Below are positions 57,075-64,000 of a stretch of 64,000 nt of DNA, one piece after another. Within the stretch, counting starts at the first letter, position 1, and the number at the start of each line of letters is the position of its first letter. The notes below the pieces were generated by a model. That model was not told where the DNA came from. It saw nothing but the letters and a program-made list of their open reading frames with translations, and made no database searches. The position numbers and the translations under genes are program-made. Source of the DNA: Rana temporaria (taxonomy: Eukaryota > Chordata > Amphibia > Anura > Ranidae); NCBI RefSeq assembly GCF_905171775.1, contig NC_053489.1, positions 138,276,642 to 138,340,641 on the forward strand. The letters are read 5' to 3'.

Positions 57075-58368
57075 CTCGGCACGCAACACACTGAAGGCCT
57101 ATCACACTGCTTGGAACACTAAGCGCAATTTTTGGCCCCTTGCCCCGGAGCAACAATAGGCGACGTTAGACACGTCCTAGCTTTCATATCGTATTGCCAC
57201 ACGCAGCTGACCCTTTTTCACAATACTATCACGCTATATCTAGATCCAGCATTTCCTGTCCCTGCAGGACCCCAGTAAACCGTCAGTATTCTCGAGCCCA
57301 CGCAGTCAAGTCCCTCCTACAGGGCATACAGAAGCACCAACCTGTAGTCAGTGGCAAGCGCCTACCTTTCAAGAGTGCCCTCTTTAGGGACATGTCTAAA
57401 ACCCTTACTCGTTCCCTGTTTAGGGCTTTGCCTAGCCTAGTAACCCAAACAGTCATCTACCAGGCCTTCTCCCTACGACCTAGTGAATTTACAGTCAGCG
57501 GCTCCGGCAGTCAGACACTGCTCCAACACCACCTGACTCGCTTTCGAACCACTACACTCTCAGGCCTTGTACACACGACCGAACATGTCTGCTGAAACTG
57601 ATCTGCAGACCAGTTTCAGCGGACAGATCCGACCGTGTGTACAGCCTAGCAGACAGGTTTCCAGCAGACAAAAGTTTTAAAGCATGCTTTAAAACTTGTC
57701 TGCTGGAAACCCGTTAGTACACCTAACCAGCGGACAGAAATCTCCCGCATGCGTCGTATGGATTCGACGCATGCGTGGAAGTATTTTACTTCCTGGTTTG
57801 GTGACGTGGCGGTGTCAACGTCACCGCCACATCACCGTGCTGTCTGTCCGCGGAGATTTCGGTTTGATGGTGTGTACAGCCATCAGACCAAAATCTCCCA
57901 GCGGACATGTCCGATGAAAACGGTCCGCTGACCTTTTTCATCGGACATGTTCTATCGTGTATACAGGGCCTCACAGTCTGCAAACGCAACAAACCAGCCC
58001 ACGGGGTTGACATCAACCTGTTTCAGACTAACAACGTCTGAAGCCCAGTGACGGTGCTCGACCGACTACTGCTCCATCTACCCAGCCAATCTGATGGTAG
58101 CTCGTTGCTACCCTTTTTAAGCCAGCTCCCTGAGTGGCAGCCAGTTTGTCAAGCATGTCAGAATCCTCCTAAGCAACTTGGGCTTCAAACCCCAGTCCGT
58201 TCTCTGGACATTCCTTCCGAAGTAGAGCAGCCTCAGCTGCCTCCCAACAAGGAGTACCAGACCACATAATCAACATACTAGGCTGATGGAAGTCTCCTTG
58301 TTTTGCCACATACATCCCAAATCCTCAGGAAGAAATGGCACAAGCCTTTACCAAGCTGGCTCAATAAA
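57075..58368 (+). pseudogene. Tyrosine recombinase of an Ngaro/DIRS-type retrotransposon
   Basis: Scattered frames give a recombinase in order: NTLKAYHTAWNT near 57085 (N-terminal SAM-like domain), SLLQGIQKHQPVVSGKRLPF near 57310, SLRPSEFTVSGSG near 57475 (first catalytic Arg region), then after the MITE PVTVLDRLL near 58050, and PDHIINILG-stop-WKSPCFATYI near 58255-58320. The final W...Y pattern is the end of the catalytic box with the nucleophilic Tyr. The stop is TGA where an Arg codon CGA would be expected, a CpG change. The frame ends at about 58368. Ngaro and DIRS elements use such an enzyme instead of a DDE integrase. Confidence 0.75.
57560..57973. mobile_element. Palindromic MITE inside the recombinase gene
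   Basis: The ends tcaggccttgtacacacga and tcgtgtatacagggcctca are inverted repeats. The interior is a chain of hairpins: ctgaaactgatctgcagac..., acagcctagcagacaggttt against cttgtctgctggaaacc, and gacgtggcggtg against caccgccac. The ends resemble the gaggcctc family at 11973-12550, but the interior differs. Confidence 0.85.
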
Positions 58369-58410
58369 TACAAGAAATCAATAAAAGCTATTTCCGTATC
58401 TGAGTCTTTT

Positions 58411-58898
58411 GCCCCCTTTTCTTGGCATACTGACCAGACCACCAAGGCACACTTCAGGTCTATCTATGTTGTAAGTCTTGTCGCGTGTTTATGTGATCCA
58501 CATCTCTCTCGGTCAGAGGGTAACGACCATAAATAAGAAGGCCAGTATGGTGGCCTGAGTTTATGGGAGGAGCCCGGAGGGTATTTAAGCAGCCCACTCA
58601 CACATGCTCCTTCTCGGTTCAGTGTGCGGTACTACACGTCACTGGGCCGACTCTTCCTAGCTCACCTCATGTCCGTGAGTCTGCGCATTCAATCGCATTG
58701 GACACCCTCCCGCCCTTCCCTTTTTCAGGGCACTTCTCAGCATATCTTCTTCAATTAACTACCCATTACTTACCTTGGGTATGCCCCCTTTTCTTGGCAT
58801 ACTGACCAGACCACCAAGGCACACTTCAGGTCTATCTATGTTGTAAGTCGCGTGTTTATGCGATCCACATCTCTCTCGGTCAGAGGGTAACAACCATA

Positions 58899-58899
<1 letters not shown>
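58411..58899 (+). repeat. Split direct repeats B1-A2-B2 of the Ngaro-type element
   Basis: B1 (58411-58532) and B2 (58783-58899) are about 93% identical (gccccttttcttggcatac-type start, gtcagagggtaac end). Between them A2 (58533-58782) matches the A segment at 33643-33757. A1-genes-B1-A2-B2 is the characteristic terminal structure of Ngaro elements. A2 contains gggtatttaagcag, a TATA-like promoter element. Confidence 0.8.

Positions 58900-58964
<65 letters not shown>
58899..58964. repeat. (TG)n(TA)n microsatellite
   Basis: A short TG run followed by about twenty-four TA units. Confidence 0.95.
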
Positions 58965-59700
58965 GGGGTGTCGGGAGGCCCGGGCTTGGGAGGCTGGAGC
59001 CCCGAATGGGTCCCGAAAAAGCCCAGAGTCGCAGGCATTTAGGACTCCATTATTAGCCCCGAGCGGTGAGCGGCGGGACCGATCTGATCCCGACCCTTGC
59101 CGAATGTGTCCGAGTCTTGCCGAATCTACGAGTTCCCACCCTCTGGGAAATACTTCCAAACTGTCCCAGGTTTACAACAGCACGGGCAGTTCATGGCCGA
59201 ATCTAGGGAGGTGTGCTGTGCCCGCCCCCCCAGGCAACACCTACCAGGATGTAGATTGTGCCTGGGCAGTGTTGCTAAACTTCAGTGAGAAGAAGCTGTC
59301 GGGGCATGGCAGGGCGGGATGGATGGACAGACAGGCTGGCTGCACCTGTGAGTGTTGATTTCCCCCCAAGACAAGCCAGCACACTCCCCCTTTTTGCAGA
59401 GATGGGACAGGAGAGGAGAGAGATATTGATTTGCACATCCTCCTCCCGCCCCTCTCCTCTGTGTCTGCCCCACCCACACTCCAATCCCTGGCTAGTACTG
59501 TGCACGAGAAAGGGGTGTGGGCGGGAAAATTTAAGCAATGGAGGAGACAGATCCACATGAGTGTATGATTGCTACATCCACTTGCAGAGACCAGCCCTGG
59601 GGTAAGTGAGTTTTACAATACTACTGGGCTCTCCCCAGGGAGTGAGTTTTTGGGAGGGGTGGAAGGCTGCAGTCTCCTCATGCTGTGTAGAGGACTGGTG
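58965..59700. other. GC-rich segment, no supported gene
   Basis: GC-rich with overlapping frames of 60-150 codons on both strands, none resembling a protein I know. An acceptor-like ccacttgcag and donor-like gtaagtgag flank a 15-base stretch near 59590, too short to call an exon. Confidence 0.4.
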
Positions 59701-59702
59701 AC

Positions 59703-59793
59703 AGCCCACTATGCTGGGACTTGTAGTGTCCTCTGTGGGGGGACTGAGGAATCTTCAGTCCCCCACAGAGGGCACTACAGGTCCCAGCATAGT
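59703..59793. repeat. Hairpin at the head of the 55-bp minisatellite
   Basis: cccactatgctgggacttgt (59708) and its inverse aggtcccagcatagtgggaa (59779) form arms of about 40 bases around a short loop. Confidence 0.85.
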
Positions 59794-60240
59794 GGGAATG
59801 CATTCTTCAGTCCTTTCTAGTCTAGGGCACTACAGGTCCCAGCATAGTGGGAATGCATTATTCAGTCCTCTCTAGTCTAGGGCACTACAGGTTCCAACAT
59901 AGTGGGAATGCATTCTTCAGTCCCCTCTAGTCTAGTGCACTACAGGTCCCAGCATAGTGGGAATGCATTCTTCAGTCCCCTCTAGTCTAGGGCACTACAG
60001 GTCCCAGCATAGTGGGAATGATGCATTCTTCAGTCCCCTCTAGTCTAGGGCACTACAGGTCCCAGCATAGTGGGAATGCATTCTTCAGTCCCATGTAGTC
60101 TAGGGCACTACAAGTCCCAGCATAGTGGGAATGCATTCTCCAGTTTCCTCTTGTCTAGTGTACTACAGGTCTCAGCATAGTGGGAATGCATTCTTCAGTC
60201 CCCTAGTAGTCTAGGGCACTACTGGGCCCAGCATAGCAGA
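59765..60240. repeat. 55-bp minisatellite, about 8-9 copies
   Basis: The block ggcactacaggtcccagcat recurs at 59771, 59826, 59881, 59936, 59991, 60049 and 60104, then more diverged copies. Spacing is 55 bases except one 58-base step caused by an extra atg. The unit includes the right arm of the hairpin. Confidence 0.93.
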
Positions 60241-60536
60241 CTGCTCTGACAGAACAGAAGGAGCTTGAGAAGAAGATTGTCGCCACTCTGTGTGATCTAG
60301 GGGCACTGCTAGGCTACAATTGATGGGCACTGCTAGGCTGCATTTGAGGCATTGGTCTCTTGCATCATGTCTGCAGTCTCTGAATATCTCTTGTATCATG
60401 TCTGCAGTCTCTGACCATGTCTTGTATCATGTCTGAAGTCTCTGACCATCTCTTGTACTATGAATGAATGAGGAAAGGTTGTGATAATGGTTTGAGTGAA
60501 TGAGTAAGCTATGTCTGCTGTATGTCTGGGGGCTCT
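60241..60536. other. No gene; short gtctctgaccatctcttg repeats
   Basis: A roughly 30-base unit (cttgtatcatgtctgcagtc) occurs three times at 60360-60450. Nothing else is recognised. Confidence 0.5.
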
Positions 60537-63500
60537 TTTTTTTTTTTTTTTTTTATAAATTCTTTATTTTGTTAACAGCAATCCTAACAACATTATGCAC
60601 TAATACACAGTCACATGTCAGTATTTCAAATTACAGTTTACATCCACTTCTCTGATTATTACATTCTTTACATTACACCTATCCTCTTTAACACTGGTTA
60701 TCCCTTAATTCTGAACAGCTCAACTATCACTCTATATTATTAGCACAAAAACATTTTACCTCAGGTCCGACTGAGCCCCCCCCCCCCATTCTCAGCCACA
60801 CCCTTCTTATCCTATGCTGTTTAAATATAAATAAAAACAAAAGCGGAGAGAAGAGAAAAGAGAGGAAAAAAAAAACAATAAGGAAAGAAAAAAGAACCAA
60901 GAAAAGCCCAAAAAAAAAAAAAACACACAACCTACCCCTCCCCCCGAGGTCCGGTCCCCACTCCCCCCCCTTACACCCCCTTATGGATTCTGTTTCTTAT
61001 ACTCCTCGTATGGTAACCATACTTCCTGATATTTCCCTTCCTGTTCTTTTAATATCATAGTCAGGTTTTCCATTTGTTGAATCTCCGTTATTCTCCCTAT
61101 CCATTGCATTTTTGTTGGAGCTACTGTACTTTTCCAAAGACTCGGAATGCATGCTTTTGCTGCCGTAAGTAAATGTCTCACCAAAGAATTTTTGTATTTT
61201 TCATTGGATAACGGGATGTCATGCAAAAGGAACACTGACGGTTTTTCTACAAGAGCCACATCTGTAATTTGTTTTACTGTTTCAGCCACCATCTTCCAAA
61301 AGTCTCGCACTCCAGAACACTCCCAAAAAATATGTAAAATGGTACCTTCTGCATTTTGACACCGCCAGCATTGATTAGACACTTGAGGAAACATCCTATT
61401 CAATACTGCCGGAGTTCTATACCACCTGGTTAAGATCTTGTACCCTCCCTCCTGATATTTAGTTGCCATCGAGGCTTTATGTGTAAATAGCAATATTTTC
61501 TTTTTCTGTAGCTCCGAAAAAGTCATTCCTAGGTCCCTCTCCCATGCTTTTAAAAAAAGCCAGTTCTTGTGGAGCTCCTAGATCTACCACCATCGCGTAC
61601 ATAACAGAAAGTAAGTGCCTCAGAGGCTCTCCCTTTAAACATATATTTTCAAAGTCAGATAACATTCGTAATTCTGCCATATGTTGCGTGGCTACCCGTA
61701 TATATGCTTTGAGTTGTATTAACCTGAAGCTGTCCAAGTTTTCCGAGAACTCATTTTCGATCTCCTCAGTTACATCTGTATCCATGGTTTTTCCTTATCC
61801 GCTATACACCATTCTACCACTCTCATTAAATGTGCTGCTACATAGTAACTTTCCGGGTCCGGAAGTCCCACCCCTCCTCTTTCTTTAGGTAGAGTCAGCA
61901 CCGTTCTGCGTACTCTCTGGGTTTTCCCTGCCCAGATAAATCTCACAAACCTAGAACTCATATCTCTCAAAAATCCGGCCGGTAACTTAATGGGGAGAGT
62001 CTGAAATAGGTATAACAATCTGGGCATCACATTCATTTTAATGATATTTATTCTTCCAAACCACGTGAATACCTCTTTATCCCACCTTACAAAGTCCAAT
62101 TTTATTTGCCGGATTAAGGGTGCAAAATTAAGTTCGAAAACTTGGCTCAGCTTGTTTGGTATTTTGGTCCCTAAATAACTTATATATGCATCCGTCCACC
62201 TAAATCCAAAATTCCCCACTAATTGTTGTTTCAATTTCTCGCTCAGTTCCACACCTATTGCCTCGGACTTGCCATAATTTACTTTAAAATTAGATAGCTC
62301 TCCGTATTTACGTAATTCTTGTAACAATACCGGTAGAGATACTCCTGGCGAAGTTATAAAAAATAGCAAGTCGTCCGCATAGGCCGCTACTTTATGTTCT
62401 CTTCCTTTTGTTACCAAACCCCTAACATCTGTATTAGCCCGAATTGTCCTCAACAATGGTTCTACCGTAAGAACAAATATGATAGGGGAGAGTGGACATC
62501 CCTGCCGTGTCCCATTACTAATTGAAAAAGGTTTAGACATCAGGTCATTTACTTTGACTCTTGCCCTAGGGCATGTATATAAACTCTTAATCCAATTTAA
62601 CATCCCCTCTCTCAGCCCTATATGTTGCAACACCACTCTCAGGAATGTCCAGTCTACCCTATCAAATGCCTTTTCAGCATCGGCAGATATAATCACTAAC
62701 GGCTTTTTTTGAACATGCGCTGTATGAATAGCTCCTACTACCCTTTGGGTATTCTCCCTCCCCTCTCTGCCAGGAGTAAACCCCACCTGATCTGGGTGTA
62801 TAATTGCTGGAATATATCCCAATAATCTGGTGGCCAAGATTTTTGTCAGGATCTTAAGGTCAACGTTCAATAGTGAAATTGGCCGATAACTGGCACAATT
62901 AGTTGGATCTTTGCCCTCCTTAGGGAGTAGTGTAATATGAGCCATCAATGTCTCTTCTCGCATCTCCTGCCCTTCCCTTATTGAATTAAAGGCCGTCATA
63001 AATTTTGATGCCAATTTCTCAGAAAAAGTCTTATAATAAAGCAGTGTATACCCATCGGGACCAGGCGCTTTACCTGGCTTCATTACTTTTAGGGCTTCTA
63101 AAAATTCCTCCATAGTAATTGGCCCATCAATACCTCCTGCTTCCTCTTCCGACAGCCCGGGCAGCCCTGATGCCTCTACATACTCTTTTGCCTGATGTTC
63201 TCGGTTAGACATCCTTACTGCTTCCTGTTGCCCTTCTATTTTATACAATTTGGTATAATACTCTCTGAATACTTCTGCTATATCCTTAGTAGATTTCACC
63301 AAAATGTCTCCCTGTGTTTTTATCTGTTCAATATGGTTCCTAGCCCGAGTTTCTCTTAAGGTGTTTGCCAGCATTCTACTAGGTTTATTTCCATATTCAT
63401 AATACGCCCGTCTACATCGTGTTAGTTTTGCTTTAGCTCTATCCATCAATAACCCATTTAATTCCTCTCGTAGCCTCATAAGTTTTTCTTCTACTTGCTG

Positions 63501-64000
63501 GGTTTGTGATTTCTTATGTGCCAGTTCTAATACCCCAATCTCTTTCAACAATGTCTCCATTTTAGCCCCTAAAACACGTTTCCTATGGGCCTCTAATGAT
63601 ATCAAAATACCTCTGATATAGCATTTGTGAGCTTCCCAACTACATAATGGTGATATTTCTTCTGACTCATTGATAGTAAAAAAAGCCTCTAGTTCCTGCT
63701 TAATTTTGTGTTCATACTCGGGTTCCCTTAGGAGTGTCTCATTCATCCTCCAATTCCATTCCTTCGGACTTGCCTCGCCCAATTCCATAGTACAACTCAT
63801 TGGAGCATGATCTGACAATGTGAATGGGCCTATTGAGGCTTCCACTATGCATGTTATTGCATTCTGAGATGTAAAAATATAGTCCATTCTAGTATACGTT
63901 TTGTGATTTGCTGAAAAAAAAGTATAATCTCTCTCATACGTGTTTAACGTTCTCCAGGTATCTATCATCTGTAAGTCTTGCAATAATCTTTTCGCCCTCC
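60537..64000 (-). mobile_element. L1-clade LINE, 3' part
   Basis: On the minus strand the element ends with aacaaaataaagaatttataa and then a poly(A) tail (T-run at 60537-60555 on plus), so the polyadenylation signal and tail are visible. The ORF2 3' UTR is 60556-60980. ORF1 and the first part of ORF2 lie beyond the right edge. Confidence 0.9.
60981..64000 (-). pseudogene. L1 ORF2: endonuclease C-terminus and reverse transcriptase
   Basis: The frame enters at the right edge in the endonuclease (LSDHAPMSCTMELG near 63800). The reverse transcriptase follows, with MKPGKAPGPDGYT near 63060, LLPKEGKDPTNCASYRPISLLN near 62900, IISADAEKAFDRVDW near 62680, NGTRQGCPLSPIIF near 62500 and the catalytic YADDLLFF at about 62371-62385. 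The first frame ends at 61770. A second frame (61785-61540) and a third (to 60981) carry the C-terminal domain, including the cysteine/histidine cluster CWRCQNAEGTILHIFWEC near 61365. Two frameshifts (about 61780, and about 61550 in a T-run) inactivate an otherwise well-preserved copy. Confidence 0.9.

Noticed and set aside
58965..59700. GC-rich segment as a host exon or CpG-island promoter
   Set aside because: No frame with recognisable protein content and splice-like signals enclose only 15 bases; the segment lies between repeats.
1..64000. CRISPR arrays, operons, ribosome binding sites or tRNA genes
   Set aside because: Splice sites, poly(A) signals and eukaryotic transposons show a vertebrate nuclear genome; tandem repeats seen are minisatellites without spacer structure and no cloverleaf was found.

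Overview
The window looks like intergenic DNA from a large vertebrate genome, most likely a frog and probably a ranid or related neobatrachian. That is inferred from the type and mix of mobile elements (palindromic MITEs, piggyBac, PIF/Harbinger, L1, Penelope, Ngaro, chromodomain Gypsy), not from a host gene. I found no convincing host protein-coding gene, tRNA, rRNA or CRISPR array. Almost everything that can be read is transposable element, in several nested layers.

Layout. 1-5690 is the right-hand part of a DNA transposon carrying two spliced genes pointing away from each other: a Myb/SANT-like protein (minus) and a MADF-domain protein (plus). Its right end is collinear with MITEs elsewhere in the window. 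It sits inside an L1 LINE (5691-8560, minus) whose endonuclease also carries a TTAA-flanked MITE. 8.6-12.6 kb holds a Penelope scrap, MITEs and the 3' end of an L2-like LINE. 13.7-15.7 kb holds a minisatellite and a solo LTR with perfect 4-bp target duplication. 18.0-26.8 kb is a Ty3/Gypsy chromodomain retrotransposon (minus), inserted in a Tc1-like transposase relic. It carries a 2-kb insert between gag and pol and two nested MITEs in its 5' LTR. 27.3-30.2 kb is a decayed hAT element with a 138-bp minisatellite; 31.2-33.6 kb is a decayed piggyBac inserted at a TTAA inside an Ngaro-type repeat.

36.3-42.1 kb is a Tc1/mariner element split by a PIF/Harbinger transposon (36946-41184) with an apparently intact two-exon transposase. 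A second, related Harbinger copy at 45979-49996 is inactivated. The 97%-identical intron between these two transposases, against about 85% in the neighbouring exon, is the most surprising comparison in the window. 44.1-57.1 kb is AT-rich sequence bounded by direct repeats that resemble LTRs, filled with Harbinger MITEs. 57.1-58.9 kb is a tyrosine recombinase relic with split direct repeats (Ngaro/DIRS group), itself split by a MITE. The window ends with a hairpin-derived 55-bp minisatellite and the 3' part of a second L1-type LINE (60537-64000, minus).

How the parts relate. Each Harbinger element pairs a DDE transposase with a convergent Myb-like gene, and short MITEs with related termini (gggccagattc type) surround them, as expected for non-autonomous derivatives. 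The MADF/Myb element has the same relationship with the gaggcctc-type MITEs. Insertion order can be read from interrupted reading frames and target duplications. All alignments were made by eye, so percent identities are approximate.
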